DNA from: an uncultured Veillonella sp.
Lineage (GTDB): Bacteria > Bacillota > Negativicutes > Veillonellales > Veillonellaceae
Direction of reading: 5' to 3'
Length of the DNA stretch: 31,296 nt
Assembly (NCBI GenBank): GCA_900757715.1
Contig: CAAEOZ010000196.1
Span: 1 to 31,296 of the forward strand
Shown here: piece after piece, positions 14,980 through 24,115 of the stretch
Numbering within the stretch: position 1 is the first letter of the stretch
Layout of the letters: each line of letters starts with the position of its first letter
Translations under genes and position numbers: made by a program
The notes under the pieces: model-generated
Database searches by the model: none
Seen by the model: the letters and a program-made list of their open reading frames with translations, nothing else
Told to the model about the DNA's origin: nothing

Positions 14980-16371
14980 TTAGATTGATTCATCAGCTGC
15001 ATTTAAAAACGCCACATAGCATTGTTTTGCCTCATAAATATCAGCCTTAGATGTAATCTCCCATGGAGCATGCATGCTAAGAACGGCTACACCACAGTCG
15101 ATGACATTCATACCATAAAGAGCCATTATGTACGCAATCGTACCGCCACCACCGAGGTCTACCTTGCCAAGTTCAGCAGTTTGATAAGTTACGTTATTAG
15201 ACTCCATTACACGGCGGATAAAGCCCATGTACTCAGCATTGGCATCGTTAGAACCAGCTTTACCACGAGAGCCAGTAAATTTATTGAATACTACACCCAT
15301 ACCAAGGTAGGAAGCATTTTTCTTTTCATATGCAGACGCATAGAGTGGATCATAGCCTGCACTTACATCAGAGGATAACATACGGGATTTCTCCAGCGTA
15401 CGGCGCACGCTCACTGAGTTAGGTTTACCCATAAGTGTTAAAATTTCAGCTACCGCATTTTCAAAGAAACGTGATTGCATGCCTGTTGCACCAACAGAAC
15501 CAATTTCCTCTTTATCTACAAGTAAGCAACAGGTAGTGCGCTTTACATTATCCACTTCAAGCATTGCCACCAAGGATGTATATGCGCAAACGCGATCATC
15601 TTGGCCATAAGCCATTACCATGGAACGATCAAAGCCCATATCTCGAGCTTTACCCGCTGGTACGATTTCTAATTCAGCAGATAATAAGTCGCGCTCAACA
15701 AAATCATATTCTTTTTCAAGAAGAGTATTGATAAACTTAGTAACCCCTTCTTTTTCTTCATCTTTAACTGGACGGCTACCGATTAGTAAATCAAGAGCTT
15801 CCCCTTCAATTACTTTAGCTGCATTCTTTTGCATTTGTTCTTGCCCCAAGTGAGGTAACAAGTCAGTAATACAAAACACAGGATCCGTTTCTTTATCACC
15901 AATGTTGATATTAATACGGGTACCATCTGTTTTTACCACAACACCATGAATGGCAAGAGGCATAGCTACCCAATGATATTTTTTAATACCTCCATAGTAA
16001 TGAGTATCCCAAAATACTAAATTACTATCCTCATATTGTGGATTTTGCTTTACATCGATGCGTGGGGAATCAATATGAGCACCTAAAATATTCATACCCA
16101 ATTCAATATCATCAGTACCAATATTAAACAGGGCAATAGATTTATCCATATAAGTGTAATAAATCTTATCACCTGCCTTGATTGGCGTATTGCTCTTAAT
16201 GACGTCATTTAGATTTACGTAGCCCTTTGCTTCTGCCAATTCCACAGCTTGCACAACGCATTCACGTTCTGTTTTACCATTATCTAAAAATTGACGATAT
16301 GTATCACTTAAAGCATATACCTTTTCCATAGTGGCATCATCATAATTATGCCATGCATATTTACGTTCCAT
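14980..16371 (-). CDS. M18 family aminopeptidase (aminopeptidase 1 type)
   Basis: Cytosolic two-metal aminopeptidase that trims N-terminal residues from peptides. The 463 residues show the M18 motifs: LGAHIDSPRIDV (97-107; metal His99, catalytic Asp101), QDDRVCAYTS (about 257-265; bridging Asp), VDKEEIGSVGATGM (285-298; Glu288-Glu289), a SSDVSAGYDP metal Asp, and a C-terminal SMHAPWEITSKAD with the last metal His. This branch (Borrelia/Thermotoga-like) differs from the aspartyl type encoded at 28535-29884. AAAGGAT gives a fair Shine-Dalgarno. It lies 72 nt after the exonuclease gene, with no clear terminator between them. Substrate preference is not readable from sequence. Confidence 0.91.
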   Translation of the reverse strand: MERKYAWHNYDDATMEKVYALSDTYRQFLDNGKTERECVVQAVELAEAKGYVNLNDVIKSNTPIKAGDKIYYTYMDKSIALFNIGTDDIELGMNILGAHIDSPRIDVKQNPQYEDSNLVFWDTHYYGGIKKYHWVAMPLAIHGVVVKTDGTRININIGDKETDPVFCITDLLPHLGQEQMQKNAAKVIEGEALDLLIGSRPVKDEEKEGVTKFINTLLEKEYDFVERDLLSAELEIVPAGKARDMGFDRSMVMAYGQDDRVCAYTSLVAMLEVDNVKRTTCCLLVDKEEIGSVGATGMQSRFFENAVAEILTLMGKPNSVSVRRTLEKSRMLSSDVSAGYDPLYASAYEKKNASYLGMGVVFNKFTGSRGKAGSNDANAEYMGFIRRVMESNNVTYQTAELGKVDLGGGGTIAYIMALYGMNVIDCGVAVLSMHAPWEITSKADIYEAKQCYVAFLNAADESI

Positions 16372-16443
16372 AATCTATCCTTTCTAAAAATTCACACTCT
16401 AATATTTAGCACAGCTTAGAGTGATGAACCTAAGTTTACAAAA

Positions 16444-17427
16444 TTATTTTTGGCGGTCCTTTTCAAGTTCCGCCCTGCGATATTCTAAATATTTTCGCTC
16501 TTTCTCGCGATTGATTTCAGACTTCTGAGTATATAGAGAACGAATTTCATCCGTACAATGGGTCAATACCTTTGTAATGTAGAATTTACAACTACCGGAC
16601 TTAATCGTATATTTTCCAACTTTAAGTTGCACCGCAAAATCGCCATGTTTAGGACACACTCCGATAGCTAAGTGCTTATCCCCTTGTAATCGTTCAGGTC
16701 TTGTCATTTCTAAACGAGTCTGACAGTACGGACAGAAGGACATACGTACTCTTCTATCATGAACAATACGTTTTTTCTCAGAGAAATTTTCATACATAAA
16801 AAATGTCAAAATAGGAGGATATAGGAAAGGATTGTTACTTTCCTTGCGAATTAGATCATAATGCAAAATCCCTTGTGCAATATCTAGAGTCTGACATATA
16901 TGAGCCGTAAAGACAGCATCATGTAAAGCATTGTGAGCAGATAAATGCTCCGTCGATATATTGAGATCCTCCATAGCATGAGCCACAGAATACTGCTGAC
17001 TTGTTCCATATCGTTGATAGGAATAAATCATTTGCGCATCGACCCATTGATCATAAGATAATGCTTTCATTTTATGGAGCATAAGATTCTCTCGTAGGAT
17101 GAGAATATCGTCTGACCCCCATGAAAGTAGCATGTATTCATCACCACACCATTTTTGAAAGTATTGCATAGCCGTCTTGAACGGCACACCATGATCGAGT
17201 TCACGAGAAGTTATGCCCGTCAATTCGCGCACATGTTTATGCATACGTGGCAAGTATTGAGGTTTAATGAACATTGTAAAATGATCTATAATGTCCATCT
17301 TTTCATTCAGTTTTACCGCTCCGATTTGAATGATTTCCCCTGTCAACGGCATTTTAGTACGCTTCATAAAGCTAATGTCGTTGCTATAAGGTTGATTCCA
17401 TTCTAAATCAAATACAATATAGTTCAT
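16444..17427 (-). CDS. DEDDh 3'-5' exonuclease with C-terminal zinc-ribbon-like extension
   Basis: Probable exonuclease of the DnaQ/KapD/ERI-1 fold. In 327 residues the catalytic set is visible: YIVFDLEWNQ (Asp7, Glu9), WGSDD (Asp106 the likely third acidic residue), and HNALHDA (His165, Asp170). After the roughly 190-residue nuclease domain comes an extension with CPYCQ (Cys232, Cys235) and VCPKHG (Cys258, His261), a likely zinc site, ending in a highly charged helix (KERKYLEYRRAELEKDRQK). It starts 4 nt after the heptosyltransferase stop without a good Shine-Dalgarno, so translation is probably coupled. Substrate, DNA or RNA, is unknown; the position suggests cotranscription rather than a role in LPS synthesis. 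Confidence 0.82.
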   Translation of the reverse strand: MNYIVFDLEWNQPYSNDISFMKRTKMPLTGEIIQIGAVKLNEKMDIIDHFTMFIKPQYLPRMHKHVRELTGITSRELDHGVPFKTAMQYFQKWCGDEYMLLSWGSDDILILRENLMLHKMKALSYDQWVDAQMIYSYQRYGTSQQYSVAHAMEDLNISTEHLSAHNALHDAVFTAHICQTLDIAQGILHYDLIRKESNNPFLYPPILTFFMYENFSEKKRIVHDRRVRMSFCPYCQTRLEMTRPERLQGDKHLAIGVCPKHGDFAVQLKVGKYTIKSGSCKFYITKVLTHCTDEIRSLYTQKSEINREKERKYLEYRRAELEKDRQK

Positions 17428-17431
17428 ATGT

Positions 17432-18472
17432 TTATTTCGATTCTAAAAGCAATGTTTCCGCAGCTTTAATAACCTGTTCTTCAGAAATTATAGATAATCC
17501 TTTATAATTTCCTTCTTTAATAATTTTCTTCATGCTTTTACCAATCTCATAAGAATCCATCGTCTCAAGAACGATAGCATGAGCTTGATAAGGTCCATAA
17601 AAGAATGGATTTGATGGCCCATACAGTGCCACAATTGGCACACCTTGACTGATGCCTACATGCATCGGTCCAGAGTCATTAGTAATTAACAGATTACAAC
17701 GGCTCATAGCAGCTGCCAAAGGCCCTAACTGGAATTTTCCCGTAGCCACAATAGGCTTTGTTTCCATTTGTTCCACTACGGGCTGCACCATTTCAAGATC
17801 CATAGATCCGCCAAAGAAAATCGTCTTATAACCTAAACGACCAAAGTAATCTGCTACATGAGCAAAACGTTCAGCAGGCCAGCGTTTCTCAGGAACGGCG
17901 CTACCGATATTAAAACCAATGAGTATATCAGTATCAGTTAATCCATGTGTACCGTAAAACTCTTGAGCCTGACTACGCCATTCTTCACAGGTTTCAATAT
18001 GTAAACCAGAGTTAGAAATATCTGTTACACCTAATTGCTCTAGTACATTAATGTACATATCCGCGGCATGACGAGTTTTACGATCTAACCGCGTATATTT
18101 TGTCATGAATGGTCTAAATAAAAAATGGCTCATACCAGTTGTGATAGGTGCATGAATCTTCCATGCTAAATATGAAGTACGCTCATTAGGATGTAAATTA
18201 ATGACAATATCAGGTTTTCCCTTAGCATTAATTTCACGAGCAACTTCATTGAGACCTGAGATACTATTATGGCGACCTTTTTTATCTACAACAATAAGTT
18301 CATCAATATTTGGATTATATTGCATTACTTGTTGTAATTTTTCATCTATTACATATGTAATATGACTATGAGGAGCCGCTTTGCGAAGCACTTCTAAAAA
18401 TGGAGTCGTTAATATAACATCTCCTAAATGCATTAAAAAGGTTACCACAATGCGCTTATAATCTAATTCCAT
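17432..18472 (-). CDS. Glycosyltransferase family 9, heptosyltransferase (WaaF-like)
   Basis: Transfers heptose from ADP-heptose to the LPS inner core at the cytoplasmic face of the inner membrane. The 346 residues have the GT9 N-terminal motif FLMHLGDVILTTPFLEVLR, a first Rossmann domain, and the donor-binding C-terminal half with GFNIGSAVPEKRWPAERFAHVA and ITNDSGPMHVGISQGVPIVALYG. The last two blocks, with the NDSGPMH motif, are diagnostic of ADP-heptose:LPS heptosyltransferases. The ATG overlaps the stop of the upstream GT9 gene by one base (TAATG). The assignment as the second enzyme is inference from similarity to WaaF-type sequences; acceptor position cannot be seen. Confidence 0.87.
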   Translation of the reverse strand: MELDYKRIVVTFLMHLGDVILTTPFLEVLRKAAPHSHITYVIDEKLQQVMQYNPNIDELIVVDKKGRHNSISGLNEVAREINAKGKPDIVINLHPNERTSYLAWKIHAPITTGMSHFLFRPFMTKYTRLDRKTRHAADMYINVLEQLGVTDISNSGLHIETCEEWRSQAQEFYGTHGLTDTDILIGFNIGSAVPEKRWPAERFAHVADYFGRLGYKTIFFGGSMDLEMVQPVVEQMETKPIVATGKFQLGPLAAAMSRCNLLITNDSGPMHVGISQGVPIVALYGPSNPFFYGPYQAHAIVLETMDSYEIGKSMKKIIKEGNYKGLSIISEEQVIKAAETLLLESK

Positions 18473-19491
18473 TATAGTTCCTTTCCAAGTACTTGTTCAT
18501 ACACTGACCATACTGCGTCTACAGGAATTTGTGCCATACAGTTTGGATCATCTACCAGTGGTTGCTCAGGTGTAGCCTTAGATGTAGGTGAAATAATGAG
18601 ATGTACATGACTGCCACCATAAGGACCTGTACGCTTAGGAGATGTTGTGCCAAACATGGCAATCAAAGGACGCTTCAAGGCATTTGCAATATGCAATGGT
18701 CCCGTATCAGCACTAATAAAAATTTGACAATGACGAATCAACTCAATGAGTTCAGGCATTGTTGTAGATCCCACTAAATTAATGAGATTATCATTCTTTA
18801 CGTAGTTCTCAATAAAAGTACCCTTATCTGCGTCATCAGGGGCACCGGCGACAACAACCTTTTTACCAGATTCGCATAGACGAATACAAAGTTCTCCAAA
18901 ATTAAGAAGTGGCCACTCTTTAACAATCCAACGAGCACCAGGTACAACTACAACATATTCGTCATCTACACCATAAGATCTCAACTTATATTTTACGGAT
19001 TTCTCGGCATCAACATAAGCAGGCATGGGAAATTCAATTTCCTCCACCTCACCACCAAGGGCGCGTACGGTATCTAGATAGCGTTCAATAACATGGTCGT
19101 ATTTATGCTCACCTACTAAGGCTTTATTAACTAGATTGCTTCCTTCGCGAAGCTCCCAGTAGCCATACTTTTCAGGAGAACCAGATAATAAAGATACAAT
19201 AGCGCTTTTAGCAATACATTGAAGGTCCAAGGTCATATCAAAATGACGACTATGCAAATCTTTGCGCAATTGATATAAATAAGCAGGCTTTTTGAGTCGT
19301 TTTTTATCAATAATAATCACATCATCGACCCAAGGTGTACCAGGCAAGAGGCTAGCAAACTGCTCGTGAATGGCCCATGTAATACGAGCATTAGGCCAAT
19401 TCTTGCGCATAGCGTACAAGGTAGGCAATGCGTGAATTACATCGCCTAAGGAACTCATCTTGATGATGAGTATATTCTTGTAATCTTTCAT
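18472..19491 (-). CDS. Glycosyltransferase family 9, heptosyltransferase (WaaC-like)
   Basis: Heptosyltransferase of the LPS inner core, probably adding the first heptose to Kdo. The 339 residues begin with ILIIKMSSLGDVIHALPTL, the typical WaaC/RfaC opening. The donor domain carries VVVPGARWIVKEWPLLNFGE and ISADTGPLHIANALKRPLIAMFGTTSPKRTGPYG, matching the ADP-heptose site (the Asp-Thr-Gly-Pro-Leu-His motif). It lies 39 nt downstream of gmhB and overlaps the next GT9 gene by one base. Together with that gene it makes a two-step heptose transfer plausible. The WaaC label rests on the N-terminal motif and is less sure than the family. Confidence 0.87.
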   Translation of the reverse strand: MKDYKNILIIKMSSLGDVIHALPTLYAMRKNWPNARITWAIHEQFASLLPGTPWVDDVIIIDKKRLKKPAYLYQLRKDLHSRHFDMTLDLQCIAKSAIVSLLSGSPEKYGYWELREGSNLVNKALVGEHKYDHVIERYLDTVRALGGEVEEIEFPMPAYVDAEKSVKYKLRSYGVDDEYVVVVPGARWIVKEWPLLNFGELCIRLCESGKKVVVAGAPDDADKGTFIENYVKNDNLINLVGSTTMPELIELIRHCQIFISADTGPLHIANALKRPLIAMFGTTSPKRTGPYGGSHVHLIISPTSKATPEQPLVDDPNCMAQIPVDAVWSVYEQVLGKEL

Positions 19492-19530
19492 ATAGCCTCC
19501 ACACCCAAATACAACAACTCAATACACACA

Positions 19531-20025
19531 CTAAATTATTGTTTTAATAAAATCTAATAAATTTGTACCTGTAAATAGGTAACCTTTAACCCCAGCGGCT
19601 TCAGCGGCATCAACATCACGCTGACTGTCACCTATAAGGAAACTCTCTGCAGGATTTACATCATAATCCTTAATGGCTTGATTAATCATGCCAGGTTTAG
19701 GTTTTCTACATTCACAATCTACCGCGTATAATGGAACAGATCCTTCTTTATGATGAGGGCAGTAATAGAAATGTAAAATCGGTGCCCCACTGCGGTCTAA
19801 TTCATGAGCCATATGGTCATGTAAAATTTGAACATCAGACTCTTTATAGTAACCGCGAGCCACACCACTCTGATTTGTCACTACAATGAGATCATATCCC
19901 TTGCTATACGCATAGGCAAGCGCCTCTTTTGCACCGTCTACCCACTCTAAATCGCTGACTTTATATAGATAGTTAACATCTTTATTAATAACGCCATCGC
20001 GATCTAAAAATAATACCTTGCGCAT
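19531..20025 (-). CDS. gmhB: D-glycero-D-manno-heptose 1,7-bisphosphate 7-phosphatase
   Basis: HAD-superfamily phosphatase that removes the 7-phosphate from heptose 1,7-bisphosphate, the third step of ADP-heptose synthesis. The 164 residues carry FLDRDGVIN (Asp8 nucleophile, Asp10 acid/base), VVTNQSGVARG, the zinc loop with Cys89, His91, Cys104 and Cys106 (CPHH then CECRKPKPG), and IGDSQRDVDAAEAAG for the metal aspartates. The zinc loop separates GmhB from other HAD-IIIA enzymes. The ATG overlaps the hldD stop by one base, so the two are translationally coupled. Length is slightly short of E. coli GmhB, as is common in this group. Confidence 0.93.
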   Translation of the reverse strand: MRKVLFLDRDGVINKDVNYLYKVSDLEWVDGAKEALAYAYSKGYDLIVVTNQSGVARGYYKESDVQILHDHMAHELDRSGAPILHFYYCPHHKEGSVPLYAVDCECRKPKPGMINQAIKDYDVNPAESFLIGDSQRDVDAAEAAGVKGYLFTGTNLLDFIKTII

Positions 20026-20990
20026 TAGCGTAAATACCCTTCGTTATTATCTAATAGTTCACAGTATTCTTTAACGGCATCTTCCATTTTATGGAACCCT
20101 TTATCATAGCCAGCTGCTAACAATTTAGTAGTATCAGCCTCTGTAAAGCTTTGGTATTTGCCTTTTAACACCTCTGGGAATGGCACATATTCAATTTTGC
20201 CTTGACCATTGTAGTCAATTACAGCTTGCATGAATTGGTTAAAGCTATGAGCATTACCTGTACCACAGTTGAAAGTACCAGAGATTTCAGGGTGCTCCCA
20301 AAAATAAAAGTTTACATTAACTACGTCTTTTACATAGATAAAGTCACGTGTTTGACCACCATCTTCGTAGCCATCCGTACCTTCAAAGAGGTTAATGATA
20401 CCTGTTTCTTTATTTTTGTAGAACATTTGGCGTACTAAAGAAGCCATTTTATCTTTATGAGCTTCATTTGGACCATATACGTTAAAGTAACGCAAACCTA
20501 CAACTTGTGCAGTATATTCACCTTCATATTTGCGTACATAACGGTCGAATAACAGCTTAGAATACGCATATGGATTAAGTGCTTCTTCAGCTTCAGGCTT
20601 TTCTACGAAACCATTTGTACCATTACCATATGTAGATGCAGAGGATGCATAAATGAATGGAATACGGCGGTCTTGGCAATAATGGAATAGATTTTTAGAA
20701 CCTTCATAGTTGTTCTTCATCATATATTTGCCATTATATTCCATCGTATCTGCACAAGCACCCTCGTGGAATACGACTTCAATCGGGCCTACATCGAATG
20801 TACCATCAGCAATAGCACAATCAAAATCATCACAATCGATGTAATCAAGAAATTCTAGATTTTGAATATTGCGAATCTTACGACCATCTGTAAGATCATC
20901 TACGATGAGAATATCTGTACGACCACGGTCATTCAGTGCTTTCACAATATTACTGCCAATAAAACCAGCACCACCTGTTACGATAATCAT
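20025..20990 (-). CDS. hldD: ADP-glyceromanno-heptose 6-epimerase
   Basis: Last step of the pathway: converts ADP-D-glycero- to ADP-L-glycero-beta-D-manno-heptose. Extended short-chain dehydrogenase of 321 residues. The NAD(P) site is TGGAGFIGS (5-13), the catalytic set is SSAST (116-120) with Tyr141 and Lys145 in the YAYSK motif, and VGLRYFNVYGPNE and RDFIYVKDVV are typical sugar-epimerase blocks. Its ATG overlaps the hldE stop by 4 bp (ATGA) and its stop overlaps gmhB. Length and motifs agree with HldD/RfaD rather than with UDP-glucose 4-epimerase. Confidence 0.95.
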   Translation of the reverse strand: MIIVTGGAGFIGSNIVKALNDRGRTDILIVDDLTDGRKIRNIQNLEFLDYIDCDDFDCAIADGTFDVGPIEVVFHEGACADTMEYNGKYMMKNNYEGSKNLFHYCQDRRIPFIYASSASTYGNGTNGFVEKPEAEEALNPYAYSKLLFDRYVRKYEGEYTAQVVGLRYFNVYGPNEAHKDKMASLVRQMFYKNKETGIINLFEGTDGYEDGGQTRDFIYVKDVVNVNFYFWEHPEISGTFNCGTGNAHSFNQFMQAVIDYNGQGKIEYVPFPEVLKGKYQSFTEADTTKLLAAGYDKGFHKMEDAVKEYCELLDNNEGYLR

Positions 20991-22465
20991 AATTTGCCCT
21001 CCTTAGCCATAGTAGCTATTTTCCCTACAATATCTGATGTAGAATAGCCTTCTTTAAACGAAAGAACCTCTACATTGTCAACGGACTCCCGTCCAATAAT
21101 ATCTTCAATTTTGTAATCTCCGCCCTTAACAAGAGTATTGGGACGTAAGTACGCTAGTAATTCAGCCGGCGTATTTTCTTCGAATAACACAACCCCATCG
21201 ATACATCGCAGCGCACTCAACAAGGCGGCTCTATCCTCTTCACTTACAATTGGTCGCGTTTCCCCTTTTAAGCGTTGAACAGATGAATCAGAGTTTAATC
21301 CAATGATTAAATGATCCCCCAGTTGTGCAGCCTCTTGTAAATACGTGATATGTCCACGGTGAAGAATATCAAAACAACCATTTGTGAACACTACTGTCTC
21401 ACCTTTGCTTTGCCATTGTGAAACGAGTTCTTTCATTTCTTCCTTTGTATATAATGGTTTAGATTGAATACTATGTTTATAGGAATGCCATAAGTCTAAT
21501 AGCTCAGAACGATGTATTGGATACGTACCAACCTTAGATACTACGATACCCGCTGCACCATTGGCGATATGCAAGGCTAAACGCATCGATAAACCACTTG
21601 CAAGACAGGTCATCATCATGGATACAACGGTATCTCCTGCACCACTCACATCGAATACCTCTTGTTGAGTAGCAGGATTATGCCATGTACGGCCATCCTT
21701 TGCAATAACCGTAATTCCTTTTGCAGAGCGCGTAGCTACAATATAATCTAAATCTACAGTAGTGAGTACAGACTTAGCAGCCTCTACGATGATAGCATCA
21801 TCATTTTCTAATTTACGGCCTACACATTCACCGAGTTCTTTCACATTCGGTGTAATACATGTAGCACCATTATATTTAGACCAGTCTGCACCCTTAGGAT
21901 CTACGATAGTTTGCACACCATATTCCTTAGCCAAACTAAAAATTGTCTTCAACAAGGTAGGTGTACAAACGCCTTTACCATAGTCAGATACGACAATACC
22001 ATCGATACCAACTTTACATAGATTTTCGAGCCAACTAGCTAGTTGTTGCTCTTCTTGGTACGTCAGATCTGTAATCGTTTCAAAATCAAGACGCATCATC
22101 TGTTGACGATCACCTAAGATGCGCATCTTAGTAATAGTAGAGCGGTCATCACTAGTGATTAAACCAGTCGTATCGATTTTATCAGTATCAAGTAAATGTT
22201 GTAATAAACGGCCATGGTCATCATTACCTGCTAATGCACCAAGATACACCTTACAGTCTAAATTAGACAGATTAGATGCAACATTACCAGCTCCACCAAG
22301 GACCTCTTTCATCTTGGACACGCGGTTTACAGGAACCGGTGCTTCTGGAGAAATACGACTTACATCACCAAAAACATAACGATCTACCATTACATCGCCT
22401 ACAACGGCAATCTTCAAGTTTGGTAGTTGTTTTGTTAAAAATTGATTAATGGTAGTATTTATCAT
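20987..22465 (-). CDS. hldE: Bifunctional heptose 7-phosphate kinase / heptose 1-phosphate adenylyltransferase
   Basis: Carries out steps two and four of ADP-heptose synthesis. The N-terminal PfkB-type kinase has VVGDVMVDRY, EVLGGAGNVASNL (Gly-Gly at 57-58) and the ATP/catalytic DVSGAGDT (272-279). The C-terminal cytidylyltransferase-fold domain has TNGCFDILHRGH (361-372) and VKGGDY. The 492 residues assume the ATG at 22465, which has an AGGTGG ribosome site and begins MINTTINQFL like relatives. An in-frame ATG at 22495 would add ten residues (MYIWVRNRWI) not expected in the family. Downstream hldD overlaps it by 4 bp. The fused form means no separate hldA and hldC are needed. Confidence 0.94.
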   Translation of the reverse strand: MINTTINQFLTKQLPNLKIAVVGDVMVDRYVFGDVSRISPEAPVPVNRVSKMKEVLGGAGNVASNLSNLDCKVYLGALAGNDDHGRLLQHLLDTDKIDTTGLITSDDRSTITKMRILGDRQQMMRLDFETITDLTYQEEQQLASWLENLCKVGIDGIVVSDYGKGVCTPTLLKTIFSLAKEYGVQTIVDPKGADWSKYNGATCITPNVKELGECVGRKLENDDAIIVEAAKSVLTTVDLDYIVATRSAKGITVIAKDGRTWHNPATQQEVFDVSGAGDTVVSMMMTCLASGLSMRLALHIANGAAGIVVSKVGTYPIHRSELLDLWHSYKHSIQSKPLYTKEEMKELVSQWQSKGETVVFTNGCFDILHRGHITYLQEAAQLGDHLIIGLNSDSSVQRLKGETRPIVSEEDRAALLSALRCIDGVVLFEENTPAELLAYLRPNTLVKGGDYKIEDIIGRESVDNVEVLSFKEGYSTSDIVGKIATMAKEGKL

Positions 22466-22559
22466 AATCCACCTATTCCTTACCCAAATATACATGTCTT
22501 CTTATTTATAATAAACCTTTGTTTGAAATAGCATGTACCTATATCTAATAGCCTAGTGG

Positions 22560-23129
22560 TTAGTAATCTTCTTCAATGATTTCACACATAATGTGGCCAG
22601 CTAAGATATGCATTTCTTGAATACGAGCCGTCACATTGCTAGGGATAGCCAATGTAATGTCACATAATTCGGCTAATTTGCCGCCACCTTCCCCTGTGAA
22701 AGCAATGGTATGCATACCGATAGAGCGAGCCATTTCAGCGGCTTTCACCACATTCTTAGAGTTGCCAGAAGTGGAGATACCAATGAGAACGTCACCTGTA
22801 CGCCCCAACCCTTCTACTTGTCGAGAAAAAACAGTATCAAAATCATAATCATTGGCAATAGCTGTTAAAGCAGATGTATCTGTCGTTAATGCAACAGCCG
22901 CAAAAGAGCGGCGTTCTTTTTTGAAACGACCGATTAATTCCGCCGCTAAATGTTGAGAGTCTGCAGCAGAACCACCATTACCACAGAATAAAATTTTATT
23001 ACCATTATCAATAGCCGTCTTACAGCGATACCCGATTTCTTGAATGGTATCCATATGTTCCATCGTCTTACCAAACACTTCGAGATGCTCAGTAAAACGA
23101 TCAGCAATGATTGGATTTAAATCAGTCAT
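22560..23129 (-). CDS. gmhA: Sedoheptulose 7-phosphate isomerase
   Basis: First step of ADP-heptose synthesis: sedoheptulose 7-phosphate to D-glycero-D-manno-heptose 7-phosphate. SIS-domain protein of 189 residues, the family's usual size. Motifs: FCGNGGSAADSQHLAAELIG (48-67; His60 and Glu64 at the metal/active site), a phosphate loop ISTSGNSKNV, and a C-terminal EMHILAGHIMCEIIE with active-site His. Its ATG overlaps the stop of the M19 dipeptidase gene by one base. A 94-nt gap without visible structure separates it from hldE. Confidence 0.95.
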   Translation of the reverse strand: MTDLNPIIADRFTEHLEVFGKTMEHMDTIQEIGYRCKTAIDNGNKILFCGNGGSAADSQHLAAELIGRFKKERRSFAAVALTTDTSALTAIANDYDFDTVFSRQVEGLGRTGDVLIGISTSGNSKNVVKAAEMARSIGMHTIAFTGEGGGKLAELCDITLAIPSNVTARIQEMHILAGHIMCEIIEEDY

Positions 23130-24055
23130 TATAAAATCTCCTTTAGTAGTCTATCTGCATTTTTCCAGAACAACTTTTCACACTGTTCCACAGATAAGCC
23201 TGCCTCTCTAAATGCATCATAAAGACGACTTATTTGAGACATATCTGCAATCTCTGTATCTGGTGGAATGCCATCAAAATCAGTTCCCAACGCCACTACC
23301 TCTTCACCGCCCTTGTCGATGAGATATAGCCCGTGCTTTACAATATCTTCAATGCGACTAATTGGCGATGTGCCGAGAAAATTCTGTGCAAAATTAAGTC
23401 CTATAATACCGCCCTTATTAGCGATAAGTCTAATAAGATTATCCGGCAAATTTCGAGTATGAGCCCTAACTTCCCGTGCATTTGAATGGGATGCTATAAA
23501 AGGAACATCTAAAATATCTCCTAGTTGCTCTGTACCAGCATCATTGAGATGTGAGCAGTCAACGATCATCCCTAAATCTTGCATAGCCTCAACGAATTCA
23601 ACACCTTTAGATGTTAATTGTTTATGCTGCTCACCACAATGTGGCTCGCCAAGACCATTCGGATAATTCCACGTTAATGTTATAAGTCTAACCCCATCTT
23701 GGTAAGCTTGGTTAAGTTTATTCAAATCGCCACCTAGTACGCCACCTTCTTCAATAGACATGAGCGCCCCAATCTTACCAGACTCATATACAGACTCTAC
23801 ATCTTGATAAGAGAGCACATGCTGTATGTGCTCTCCATAGTGATGAATTTGTGATGTACACAAATTACGCATCTCTTCATAGCGACCATAAGGGTCATTC
23901 GTCTCACCAATATTGATAAAAAGTGCAAAATCTTGTACCTTACTGTGAGCCTTTTGTAATTTTTCTATATCAATTTTCCAAGTATTACGATATAAATCAC
24001 CACTATCAGGATGATCTAGCAGTTGCATCATCGTATCGCAATGTAAATCTATCAT
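23129..24055 (-). CDS. M19 family dipeptidase (membrane dipeptidase family)
   Basis: Zinc dipeptidase related to renal dipeptidase. The 308 residues show IDLHCDTM (metal His5 and Asp7), SIEEGG (bridging Glu), LTLTWNYPNGLG, DCSHLND (metal His), ASHSNAREVRAHTRNLPD (second His and Arg) and LGTDFDGIP. There is no signal peptide, so it should be cytosolic. Length is typical for short bacterial members. It is the first gene of the run that leads through gmhA into the heptose cluster, joined by a one-base TAATG overlap; a role in LPS synthesis is not implied. The substrate, perhaps D- or L-dipeptides, is not determined by sequence. Confidence 0.88.
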   Translation of the reverse strand: MIDLHCDTMMQLLDHPDSGDLYRNTWKIDIEKLQKAHSKVQDFALFINIGETNDPYGRYEEMRNLCTSQIHHYGEHIQHVLSYQDVESVYESGKIGALMSIEEGGVLGGDLNKLNQAYQDGVRLITLTWNYPNGLGEPHCGEQHKQLTSKGVEFVEAMQDLGMIVDCSHLNDAGTEQLGDILDVPFIASHSNAREVRAHTRNLPDNLIRLIANKGGIIGLNFAQNFLGTSPISRIEDIVKHGLYLIDKGGEEVVALGTDFDGIPPDTEIADMSQISRLYDAFREAGLSVEQCEKLFWKNADRLLKEIL

Positions 24056-24115
24056 AAAGCCTCACACATCGCTAATTTCAAAACCATGTATAACCAATCA
24101 GTAATACAAAATCCA

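Noticed and set aside
22466..22495. Upstream ATG for hldE
   Set aside because: The extra ten residues (MYIWVRNRWI) are not expected in HldE, and the AGGTGG site favours the ATG at 22465.
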